Source: an uncultured Lachnospiraceae bacterium (GTDB lineage Bacteria; Bacillota; Clostridia; Lachnospirales; Lachnospiraceae). From it: a stretch of 51,986 nt of DNA. Of this stretch, positions 33,057 through 41,300 are shown piece after piece. The notes below the pieces were generated by a model. The model did no database searches. It worked only from the letters and a program-made list of their open reading frames with translations, and was not told where the DNA came from. A program made the position numbers and the translations under genes. The stretch spans positions 1-51,986 of the forward strand of contig CAJUPT010000020.1 in NCBI GenBank assembly GCA_910588405.1, in the 5' to 3' direction. Positions within the stretch are counted from its first letter, which is position 1, and each line of letters begins with the position of its first letter.

Positions 33057-34229
33057 ATGAAATTTTTAAAACGATTTACCATATGGGCGGCATGCCTGTG
33101 CCTGCTTTTATCCATGGCGGCTTGCTCCGGAGGCGGCGGGAAAGAGACGACGGCGGCGGGAGAGAGCGCAGGGCAGACAGAGACAGGGACGGTACCGGGG
33201 CCAGAACAGTCATCCGGTACGGATGAAACGACGGCGGCAGCCGGGAGCGGGGGTTCATTGGCGCTTACCCCGGTGGAGAAGGAGCCTTATGACCCGTTAA
33301 AATACGTGGATTTGGGAGAATATAAAGGCTTAGAGGTGTCCAAAGCCCAGATCGACGTGGATGACGCGACGCTTGAGATGGTGCTGGCGTCGGAGCTTTC
33401 CCAGCAGGCTTATCAGCAGGAGGTGACTGACCGTCCGGCGAAGTCAGGGGATATGGTCAATATCGATTATATAGGAACAAAGGACGGCGTGGCCTTCGAG
33501 GGCGGCACGGCGCAGGGATATGACCTGACCCTGGGTTCCGGCAGGTTTATCGACGGCTTTGAGGACGGACTGATTGGCGCGGAAACGGGGCAGACTTTAA
33601 AGCTGGATTTAAAATTTCCCGATCCTTATAAGAACAATCCGGACCTGGCAGGGCAGCCGGTGGTGTTTGAGGTGACGGTGAACAAGATCACGGAAACCGT
33701 GACGCCGGAGCTGACCGACGAGTATGCCGCTGCGAACAGCGATTATGCCACGGCAGAGGAATACCGGGAAGGGCTGCGGGAGGTTATGCGGGAGCAGAAT
33801 AAGAAAAATGCGGTTGTGGATGCACTGACGGCCCAGGCAAAGTTTCAGGAGCCGCCGAAAAATCTGACGGATTATTACCAGTATGATATGATTCAGCAGA
33901 CTTCTTATCAGGCTGCGGCTTATTATGGACTGAGCTTCGAGCAGTTTTTGGAGGCCAGCGAGATGACCCAGGAGCAGTATCTGGAGGCGAACGCAGGCCA
34001 GATCGAAGAAAATGTACACAGGGATATTTTGATGGAGGCTGTGATCGCTTCGGAAAAGCTGGAACTGACCGACCAGGAATTTGATGACGGCGTAGCTGAG
34101 GTGGCGGAAAGCTATGGCAGGACTGAAGAGGATGTCATCAACATTATAGGAGAAGAAGTTCTGCGGGAAAATTTTCTGTGGAACAAAGCCATTGACTTTC
34201 TTGCAAAGAATGCGGTGGAGGTAGAGTAA
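33057..34229 (+). CDS. Extracellular FKBP-type peptidyl-prolyl isomerase lipoprotein (trigger-factor-like)
   Basis: A 390-residue protein with a lipoprotein signal (MKFLKRFTIWAACLCLLLSM then AAC, lipobox cysteine near residue 22) and a Gly/Glu/Thr-rich linker to about residue 75. An FKBP domain spans about 135-225 (KSGDMVNIDYIGTKDGVAFE, LTLGSGRFIDGFEDGLIGAE, VVFEVTVNKI). The C-terminal helical region (about 230-385, VVDALTAQAKFQEPPKNLTD ... AVIASEKLELTDQEFDDGV) resembles the trigger factor C-terminal chaperone arms. It probably folds secreted proteins at the membrane outer face, as PrsA does in other Firmicutes. Not the ribosome-bound Tig itself, since the signal peptide exports it. GAGGAG precedes the ATG. 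Confidence 0.87.
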   Translation: MKFLKRFTIWAACLCLLLSMAACSGGGGKETTAAGESAGQTETGTVPGPEQSSGTDETTAAAGSGGSLALTPVEKEPYDPLKYVDLGEYKGLEVSKAQIDVDDATLEMVLASELSQQAYQQEVTDRPAKSGDMVNIDYIGTKDGVAFEGGTAQGYDLTLGSGRFIDGFEDGLIGAETGQTLKLDLKFPDPYKNNPDLAGQPVVFEVTVNKITETVTPELTDEYAAANSDYATAEEYREGLREVMREQNKKNAVVDALTAQAKFQEPPKNLTDYYQYDMIQQTSYQAAAYYGLSFEQFLEASEMTQEQYLEANAGQIEENVHRDILMEAVIASEKLELTDQEFDDGVAEVAESYGRTEEDVINIIGEEVLRENFLWNKAIDFLAKNAVEVE

Positions 34230-34270
34230 AGGGCCGGCGCCAAAGCAGATGGAAGGAATATTTTTGAATG

Positions 34271-34311
34271 GGACAGGATATACTGAACTGTAGTAATCCT
34301 GTCCTGTTTTT
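34271..34311 (+). terminator. Terminator after the FKBP lipoprotein gene
   Basis: GGACAGGAT and ATCCTGTCC form a perfect 9-bp stem followed by TGTTTTTG. Confidence 0.85.
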
Positions 34312-34481
34312 GATATCATAGGCAAGTCCTCCGAACTTTCATAAGGGCAATTATTCCGCAAACTGACAAAGTTGAATGGGAATTTGAACAGAATTGATAA
34401 AAACCAAAAATATTTCGGAAAATCATGTCAGATTTCATGTAAAAAATAGATAAAAAAAGTTGAAAAAAATCATGGTTTTTG

Positions 34482-34510
34482 TTCACAATATAAGAAAGAT
34501 ATGTTATAAT
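34482..34510 (+). promoter_or_regulatory. Promoter of the glgCD operon
   Basis: TTCACA (34482-34487), 17-base spacer, TATAAT (34505-34510), 36 bases before the glgC start. The sequence before it (34321-34480) is AT-rich and shows no gene. Confidence 0.65.
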
Positions 34511-34545
34511 GGAACACAAACCAATGTACAGCAAGAGGTGATAGC

Positions 34546-35820
34546 ATGATAAAAAAAGAAATGATTGCCATGCTTTTAGCTGGCGGGCAGGGAAGCCGTC
34601 TCGGTGTGCTGACATCAAAGGTGGCAAAACCGGCTGTAGCTTTCGGCGGAAAGTACAGAATTATCGACTTCCCCTTAAGTAATTGTATTAATTCAGGCAT
34701 TGACACGGTGGGCGTACTGACCCAGTACCAGCCGCTGCGCCTGAATACCCATATCGGAATCGGCATCCCGTGGGATCTGGACCGGAACGTAGGCGGCGTA
34801 ACCGTACTGCCGCCCTATGAAAAATCAAACAGCAGCGAGTGGTATACCGGAACGGCCAATGCGATCTATCAGAATATTGATTACATTGACATGTACAATC
34901 CGGATTACGTGCTGATTCTGTCCGGCGATCATATCTACAAAATGGATTATGAAGTGATGCTGGAATTCCACAAAGCGAACAACGCGGACCTGACGATCGC
35001 GGCTATGCCGGTTCCCATGGAGGAGGCCAGCCGCTTCGGTATCGTGATCACGGATGAAAACAACAGAATCACGGAATTTGAGGAGAAGCCGGCGAATCCG
35101 AGGAGCAATCTGGCGTCCATGGGTATCTACATATTCAGCTGGCCAGTGCTCAGGGAAGCGCTGATGAAGCTGTCTGAAGAACCCGAATGCGATTTCGGCA
35201 AGCATATCATTCCTTACTGCCATACAAAGGGCGACAGAATCTTTGCCTATGAGTATAACGGCTACTGGAAGGACGTGGGTACGCTGGGTTCCTACTGGGA
35301 AGCGAATATGGAGCTGATCGACATTATTCCGGTGTTTAACCTTTACGAGGAATTCTGGAAGATCTTTACCCGGTGCGAGAACCTCCCGCCCCAGTATATC
35401 TCGGCAGATTCCAAGATCGAGCGGTGCATCATCGGCGAGGGTACGAATATTTACGGAGAGATCTATAACTCTGTCATCGGCCCGAACGTGACGATTGAGC
35501 GGGGCGCCGTAGTCAGGGATTCTATCATTATGCAGGATTCCGTAATCCGGGCGGGCGCGATGGTGAACAAGGCGATTATCGCCGAGGGCGTGACCATAGG
35601 CGAGGAAACTCAGTTAGGCGTGGGCGATTATGCGCAAAGCCGGCTGGATACGAAGGTTTACGTGTTTGACTTGGTGACGGTGGGAGAGAATTCGGTCATT
35701 CCTGCCGGCGTAAAGGTAGGAAAGAATACGGCCATCTCCGGTGTGACGGAGGCCAGTGATTATCCTGACGGAAAGCTGGACAGCGGTGATTACATTATAA
35801 AGGCAGGTGGTTCACGATGA
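34546..35820 (+). CDS. glgC: Glucose-1-phosphate adenylyltransferase
   Basis: A 424-residue ADP-glucose pyrophosphorylase. The N-terminal nucleotidyltransferase has LAGGQGSRLGVLTSKVAKPA (ATP loop with catalytic Arg and Lys), GGKYRIIDFPLSNCINSGI, WYTGTANAIYQN, and LSGDHIYKMDY (metal Asp). EFEEKPANP binds glucose-1-phosphate. A C-terminal left-handed beta-helix (about 290-410) carries hexapeptide repeats. It makes ADP-glucose, the committed step for glycogen. GAGGTG precedes the ATG, and it overlaps glgD by 4 bases. Catalytic subunit of a GlgC-GlgD heterotetramer, as known for Firmicutes. Confidence 0.96.
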   Translation: MIKKEMIAMLLAGGQGSRLGVLTSKVAKPAVAFGGKYRIIDFPLSNCINSGIDTVGVLTQYQPLRLNTHIGIGIPWDLDRNVGGVTVLPPYEKSNSSEWYTGTANAIYQNIDYIDMYNPDYVLILSGDHIYKMDYEVMLEFHKANNADLTIAAMPVPMEEASRFGIVITDENNRITEFEEKPANPRSNLASMGIYIFSWPVLREALMKLSEEPECDFGKHIIPYCHTKGDRIFAYEYNGYWKDVGTLGSYWEANMELIDIIPVFNLYEEFWKIFTRCENLPPQYISADSKIERCIIGEGTNIYGEIYNSVIGPNVTIERGAVVRDSIIMQDSVIRAGAMVNKAIIAEGVTIGEETQLGVGDYAQSRLDTKVYVFDLVTVGENSVIPAGVKVGKNTAISGVTEASDYPDGKLDSGDYIIKAGGSR

Positions 35821-36938
35821 AAGCAATAGGAATTATATTAGCCGGCGGAAACAGCAAGCGGATGAAGGAGCTTTCGTTAAAGAGAGCCATAGCGGCCATG
35901 CCGATTGCGGGCAGCTTCAGAAGCATTGATTTTTCCTTGAGCAGCATGACAAATTCTCATATTAAAAAGGTGGCGGTTTTCACCCAGTATAACGCCCGCT
36001 CCTTAAACGAGCATCTGAATTCTTCCAAATGGTGGGATTTCGGGCGCAAGCAGGGCGGCCTGTTTGTGTTTACGCCGACGATCACTGCGGATAACAGCGA
36101 CTGGTACAGGGGAACGGCAGATTCCATCTACCAGAACCTGGACTTTTTGAAGAACAGCCATGAGCCTTATGTGGTAATCGCCTCCGGCGACGGCGTGTAT
36201 AAGCTGGATTACAACAAGGTTCTGGAATACCATATTGCCAAACGGGCGGATATCACGGTGGTGTGCAAGGAGATGCCCTCCGGCATGGATCTGACCCGTT
36301 ACGGCCTGGTCCGCACCGACAGCGACTGCAGGATTACGGAGTTTGACGAGAAGCCGATGGTGGCCTCCTCCAACCTGGTTTCCTGCGGCATCTATGTGGT
36401 TCGCCGCCGTCAGCTGATTGACCTGATTGAGGCCTGCGCGACGGATGAGCGCTATGATTTTGTCAATGATATTCTGATCCGGTACAGAAATTTAAAGAGA
36501 ATTTATGCTTATAAAATGGACAGCTACTGGAGCAACATTTCTTCCGTGGACGACTATTACAGGACAAACATGGATTTTCTGAACAAGGATATCCGGGATT
36601 ACTTCTTCCGTACATATCCGGAAGTGTATTCAAAAGTGGACGACAATCCGCCTGCGAAGTATAATCCCGGCGCCGTGGTGAAAAACAGCCTGGCGTCCAG
36701 CGGCTGTATCATCAACGGTGAGGTGGAGAATTCCGTCCTGTTTAAAAAAGTGTATGTGGGGAATAACTGCGTGATCAAAAACTCTATCATTTTGAATGAT
36801 GTGTACATTGGCGATAACACGCGGATTGAAAACTGTATTGTGGAGAGCCGGGATACGATCAAGGCGAACATGACCTATGCCGGTGAGCCGAATCATATCA
36901 AGATTATTCTGGAGAAGAATGACAGGTTTGTAATGTAA
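35817..36938 (+). CDS. glgD: GlgD, regulatory subunit of ADP-glucose pyrophosphorylase
   Basis: A 373-residue paralog of GlgC. The nucleotide loop is ILAGGNSKRMKELSLKRAIA, lacking the full catalytic GxGxRL signature of GlgC, and the Asp loop reads IASGDGVYKLDY. A shortened beta-helix C-terminus follows. In related bacteria GlgD is weakly active or inactive alone but raises GlgC activity. The ATGA overlap with glgC ensures coupled synthesis. No glycogen synthase or branching gene follows; spoVG is next instead. Confidence 0.93.
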   Translation: MKAIGIILAGGNSKRMKELSLKRAIAAMPIAGSFRSIDFSLSSMTNSHIKKVAVFTQYNARSLNEHLNSSKWWDFGRKQGGLFVFTPTITADNSDWYRGTADSIYQNLDFLKNSHEPYVVIASGDGVYKLDYNKVLEYHIAKRADITVVCKEMPSGMDLTRYGLVRTDSDCRITEFDEKPMVASSNLVSCGIYVVRRRQLIDLIEACATDERYDFVNDILIRYRNLKRIYAYKMDSYWSNISSVDDYYRTNMDFLNKDIRDYFFRTYPEVYSKVDDNPPAKYNPGAVVKNSLASSGCIINGEVENSVLFKKVYVGNNCVIKNSIILNDVYIGDNTRIENCIVESRDTIKANMTYAGEPNHIKIILEKNDRFVM

Positions 36939-36991
36939 AATGGATAAAGGCGGCGCTGGTTTTGTGAGATTCTGAGCGTACATGAAAGGGG

Positions 36992-37017
36992 GCGCTCCCG
37001 GGCATCCTTGGGAGCGC
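36992..37017 (+). repeat. GC-rich hairpin in the spoVG leader
   Basis: GCGCTCCC (36992-36999) and GGGAGCGC (37010-37017) form an 8-bp stem 17 bases before the spoVG ribosome binding site. No T-run follows, so it is not a standard terminator; it may protect or regulate the spoVG mRNA. Confidence 0.6.
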
Positions 37018-37041
37018 TTGAAAAGAATCAGGGAGGAAGTC

Positions 37042-37311
37042 ATGAAAGTTACGGATGTACGGGTGCGCAAGGTCGCTAAGGAAGGGAAGATGAAAGCGAT
37101 TGTGTCGATTACGCTGGATGAGGAATTTGTGGTTCATGACATCAAGGTGATCGAGGGCGAGAAAGGACTTTTTATTGCCATGCCAAGCCGTAAGGCTGTG
37201 GACGGCGAGTATCGCGACATTGCTCATCCGATCAATTCCGGCACCAGGGATATGATCCAGGGGATTGTGCTGGAACGGTATAAGGAGGCGCTGACAGAGA
37301 CTGCGGAATAG
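37042..37311 (+). CDS. spoVG: SpoVG family septation/RNA-binding regulator
   Basis: An 89-residue protein starting MKVTDVRVRKVAKEGKMKAI, with VSITLDEEFVVHDIKVIEGE and KGLFIAMPSRKAVDGEYRDI AHPI, the complete SpoVG signature. In Firmicutes it affects septation at sporulation and binds nucleic acids. AGGGAGG precedes the ATG by 5 bases; upstream in-frame codons are not used. A terminator follows at 37406. Confidence 0.96.
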   Translation: MKVTDVRVRKVAKEGKMKAIVSITLDEEFVVHDIKVIEGEKGLFIAMPSRKAVDGEYRDIAHPINSGTRDMIQGIVLERYKEALTETAE

Positions 37312-37405
37312 GATTAAGACATAAAGGCGTTTCGAAAGAACGAAAAGGGATTCGTTTAGATCGAAATATCATTTTGCTATGGCATAAGAAAAGATGTCCC
37401 TTACG

Positions 37406-37444
37406 GAGCAGGGTATGTAGATATATGTACCTTGCTCTTTTTTG
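37406..37444 (+). terminator. Terminator after spoVG
   Basis: GAGCAGGGTA and TACCTTGCTC form a stem with one wobble, followed by six T. The MITE-like element begins directly after it. Confidence 0.85.
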
Positions 37445-37445
37445 A

Positions 37446-37620
37446 TATTATAAGATTCGGGTGTCAAAAGGTCCATTTTCATTGCAGAGCAAATTTTTTC
37501 AAGATTGTGCAACAATATCTTGAGGCGATGCGGCGCATCGTTGATAGATATTGTGGTGCAAGATTGGAGAAATTGGCCTGCAAGGGAAATTCAGACCTTT
37601 TGACACCCGAATCTATTATA
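37446..37620. mobile_element. Miniature inverted-repeat element (family C), long copy with target duplication
   Basis: Terminal arms GATTCGGGTGTCAAAAGGTC (37454-37473) and its exact reverse complement (37594-37613) bound a 160-base element. The interior is also palindromic: AACAATATCT...GGCGATGC versus GCATCG...AGATATTG. The whole element could thus fold into one long hairpin. TATTATA occurs directly at both sides (37446-37452 and 37614-37620), as expected for a target duplication. A shorter copy sits at 46165-46242. It encodes no transposase. Confidence 0.75.
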
Positions 37621-37680
37621 GGAAAACTCGACGGACTTCCTTATGATATCAAAAACGCTCGCGAGGATACACACGCAAAC

Positions 37681-37735
37681 GGGCCAGCACCGAAGGGTAT
37701 GCTTCGCGATGACGCGTTTTGCCAGATTGCCAGAA
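37681..37735. repeat. Palindromic repeat family A, copy 2 (partial)
   Basis: GGTATGCTTCGCGATGACGC then GTTTTGCCAGAT matches the right half of the copies at 19551 and 38282. The left half differs (CGCAAACGGGCCAGCACCG). Confidence 0.5.
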
Positions 37736-37778
37736 ATAGACCCCTGAAAATATAAAATAGAAAAATATGTAAAAATAT

Positions 37779-37807
37779 TTGACATTTATGTAAATATATG
37801 GTATATT
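37779..37807 (+). promoter_or_regulatory. Promoter upstream of the giant surface protein
   Basis: TTGACA (37779-37784), 17-base spacer, TATATT (37802-37807). It lies 540 bases before the gene start, so the transcript would have a long leader that includes three repeat elements. Confidence 0.7.
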
Positions 37808-37815
37808 GGAACGGA

Positions 37816-37863
37816 CAAAATAATCTGATTTTTTTCAGCGTCAGTTATTTTGGACGTTTTTTT
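37816..37863 (+). terminator. Candidate transcription attenuator in the surface protein leader
   Basis: CAAAATAA (37816-37823) pairs with TTATTTTG (37845-37852). After GACG comes a run of seven T (37857-37863). It begins a few bases after the expected start of transcription and would end most transcripts early unless relieved. Confidence 0.5.
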
Positions 37864-37959
37864 CATCTTTTTTGACATTCCAAACAATTCATATTTACAA
37901 AATCTGATTACAATTCAGTCTATACTCACGAGTATACTTATTCCCATAGGGGACAGGTG

Positions 37960-38017
37960 TTTGCCAAATAATTTGCTGCCCTTGTTGAAATAGAGGGAAT
38001 CTGCTGGCAAATCATTA
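37960..38017. repeat. Palindromic repeat family B, copy 2
   Basis: TTTGCCAAATAATTTGCTGC ... TGCTGGCAAATCATTAC matches the copy at 22571-22631 over its whole length with scattered differences, with core ATTTGCTG / TGGCAAAT. Confidence 0.65.
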
Positions 38018-38019
38018 CA

Positions 38020-38107
38020 AAGTATCCGGTAAACGCGTCAGTGGCACATTTTATCGGATTACGAAGTATCCAGGAAAATGTGCCGGTGGCACATTTTATC
38101 GGATTCG
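38020..38107. repeat. Two short hairpins of palindromic family A
   Basis: Two tandem units begin with AAGTATCC and end with TTTTATCGGATT. The second contains a perfect 10-bp stem, AAAATGTGCC (38075-38084) / GGCACATTTT (38088-38097), with loop GGT and outer ATCC/GGAT pairing. Confidence 0.7.
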
Positions 38108-38281
38108 GCTCGCGGGTATAAATCAGCCGGGAATATTTTATGAAAATAAGAGTGATACAAGGTTTTATCCGTGCCGGGCCAGACCGGTACGGAGGTGTGC
38201 CGCCTGATATGGGCCGGCATATACCAGGACGATTCAATTTGCGCAAAAACAGACAGTCCTGCGAAGCAGGATTCTTATTAT

Positions 38282-38347
38282 GAAGTATCCGGTAAAACAC
38301 GCCAGTGCTCAAAAGCATGCGTCGCGATGACGTGTTTTGTCGGATTC
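38282..38347. repeat. Palindromic repeat family A, copy abutting the surface protein start
   Basis: GAAGTATCCGGTAAAACACG ... CGTGTTTTGTCGGATTC. AAAACACG pairs with CGTGTTTT and ATCCG with CGGAT. It ends directly at the ATG at 38348, so the hairpin occupies the place where a ribosome binding site would be expected. The bases between 38108 and 38281 hold no supportable gene. Confidence 0.65.
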
Positions 38348-41300
38348 ATGAGTGAAAGGAAATATAGATTGGGTAATGTGATAAAAAGAAGCATGGCGCT
38401 GCTGCTGTGCGCCGCCATGGTTTTGGCAACAGTCAGCCCTGCGCTGGTGGATGCGGCCGTTCTGCCGGAAAATACGCATCTTCAGGAAGCGGAGGCAGGA
38501 ACAGGTACGGGAACAGACGCAGATACAAATACAGATATAAATGCAGGTACAGATACTGGAACAGGCATAGCAGTTCAGCCGGATGAGGGGCAGTCGGACT
38601 TCGACGCCTTATCTCAAAATAAGATTATGGAAGAAACAAATCAGGAGACAGCAGATAAAGATGCAGAAAAAATATCAGAAAATGCAAAAAAAGAACAGGC
38701 AGATGACGAAAAAGAAAATACGGATGAAACCCAGACGGGCCATAAAATAGAAGAACAGGATCTGGATACGATTAGCGGTAATGGGATAGCGGAGAGTCAT
38801 GTTGTCCTTGTATCCGAATATCATGGCATAAAGGTGACAGTGACCGGGCCAAAGGATGGACTTCCGGAAGGCTGTTCGGTCAGGATTTCGGAGCTGGATT
38901 CGGAAAGCCTGATGGCATATGCAGCGAATATTTACGAGCAGGAGGTGGTAGAACAGGGGCATATAGCTTTTGACTGCCTGTCCGGTTACGACATTACGCT
39001 CCTGGATTCGGAAGGGAACGAGATGGAGCCTGGACAGGAGGTTCAGGTAAAGCTGGAAAATAGCGTGAATCCTGATGATGAACTGTCTGGCCTTGGCGGA
39101 AATGACGCTTATGAGGTTTATCATGTGACGGATGAGGAAACTACGGCTATTGAGAAGCTGGTCTCTGACATGGCAGGGAAAGAGCTTGTGTTTATGACAG
39201 ATTCTTTTTCTCCCTATATTATTGGCCGTACGACCTATGAGGCCAATGAAAATTATAGGGCGGATCGTCCTTATTTGAAATCAAACGGGGCTTCCGGCAG
39301 CCAATATTTTCCCTATACGGGCAAGACGGTGGAGTGGACTGCGCCCCAGGATGGCCTCTATTCTCTGGAAGGAATCGGGGGAGGCTTTGCCGGACCTGAC
39401 GGCTCCACTTATAATCGCGAAGAGGCAAAGGTATGCTCCATGGGATATGGTGGGTATTCCATTGCCTATGTCAATTTGCATCAAGGAGATAAGCTCTATA
39501 TCGCAGTGGGCGGCGCAGGGAGTAAATCGACGGCGTACAGCTCGGCACCCGGCGGCTGGAACGGCGGCGGCACAGGCTTTTACAGTGCCGGCTCCGGAGG
39601 GGGCGCCACCTCTTTTGCATCAAAACTGATCGGGGATGGTACGCTGGTCAATTATTCAAATGATTTAGACAGCCTGGTTGCCGTGGCTGGAGGCGCGGGT
39701 GGTCAGTCGGCAGCGGTGGATCAAAAGCTGTCGTTGGTTCAGCTGGCGGCTATGTCCGGTCTTGGCGGCGGAGAGGTTCTATCTGATCTCTATGCAAGAA
39801 TTGTGGAGGACCCAACGGTTGCCGTGTACGGGGCATCAAAGAAAAAGTATTATGAATTTGGAAAGGGGCAGCCTTCTTTAAAGGCGGCTGAGATTAAGGG
39901 GCTCCCATATGCCGGCGGCGCTGGGGGAGGCGGTGTATACGGCGGTTTTAGCTCAAGTTTTTACGGGATTGTGGAAAGAGATGTGAAATCGGTTTTCGGA
40001 GGAACAGGGGGAACCGGCTATATTAATTTTTCTACCGGCAGTAAAATTTATGCGCTGAATGATGATTTGTACAGCTCTTATACAAAATCAGAGTGGCTTG
40101 AAAGTGGTGATCAGGACGATCTGCTTCTCGGAAACGGAGAGGCAGCGATTAATTATCTGGGAAAGATTCAGAGTACCGTAACCCTGAATCTGGGGAATGA
40201 TGCGATTTATCGTACCCCAAAGGGCGCCCAAAAGGGCTCTGTGGAAATCACAGGCGAGGCGGGAAGCACCATCGATCTGTCCGGTGTTACGGCAGTGGAG
40301 GATGGAAGCAAGGTGATTGGGTTTAACGTGATTTCAGGCGATGGCAGGATCGAAGCGAAAAGTATGCATTATACCTTCGGTGAGGAGGATACGGTGCTGA
40401 TTCCGTTGATTTACAGCGAGATCGACCTGATATCGGTGAAAAAGATTGGTGCCTCCGAATTTAAAGATTACACATATAATAACAATGCGCTGTTGAACTG
40501 GGACGAGGCCGGAAACAATAACAAAAAGACTTACTATGTTCATCAAAGCGTGGATGGCGGAGACTGGAAACAGCTGACGCTGTCTAACTATACACAGTTG
40601 ATAATCCCTCAAACCGAGTTTTATTATACCGGTTCGTCACAGCGGTATATCGTGCCGGCAGACGGCATTTATTATGCAAAGCTGTACGGCGCCCAGGGCG
40701 GCAGCGATGGTTCTGCAATCGGTGGTCTTGGAGGTTATATTTACGGATATCTAAATCTGAAGAAGGGAGATGTGATTACGGTCAATGTGGGCGGCGGCGG
40801 TCGGAATTCCACGGAGACAAAGCCGGGGACGCTGATCGTGAGCGGTGGCTGGAATGGAGGCGGAGACTGCGTCTGGTCAGGGTCTGGCGGAGGACGTACG
40901 GATATTTTTGTAAATGGCCGGCTTGTCGCAGCCGCAGCAGGTGGAGGCGGAGGAACAAACGGCCTCAAAGGCGGCGATGCAAAGAAAACCACAGATACTC
41001 TTTACGATGTAAATGCTACGTGGCAGGGAGAGGGAAGGACAAGCTACAGCAGTACGATTGGAGATGACCGGAATGATGCCGGAGCAGGAGGCGCCGGCTA
41101 TGCAAGAGGCGGCAATTATGGCGTGAATGAGAATCCGAAATGGGGCGGCAGACGGAGCGGAGGCGGCGGCTACAACGGATACGACGCCTCATGCTTTACC
41201 TTTGTGACGGAGCGGGGTGGCAGCTTCCTGAATGGAAAGGAGAACAGCACATATAACGGAGGCTTTCACGGCTATGCGATTATCCGGCCAGAGGTCAGTT

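Noticed and set aside
36992..37017. Hairpin before spoVG as a glgD terminator
   Set aside because: No T-run follows the stem, so it was listed only as a leader hairpin.
37432..37755. 107-codon plus-strand ORF
   Set aside because: It is a by-product of the palindromic element at 37446-37620 and the following repeat; it has no ribosome binding site or family.
38171..38347. 59-codon N-terminal extension of the giant surface protein
   Set aside because: It is translated palindromic repeat and other non-coding sequence; the signal peptide begins only after 38348.
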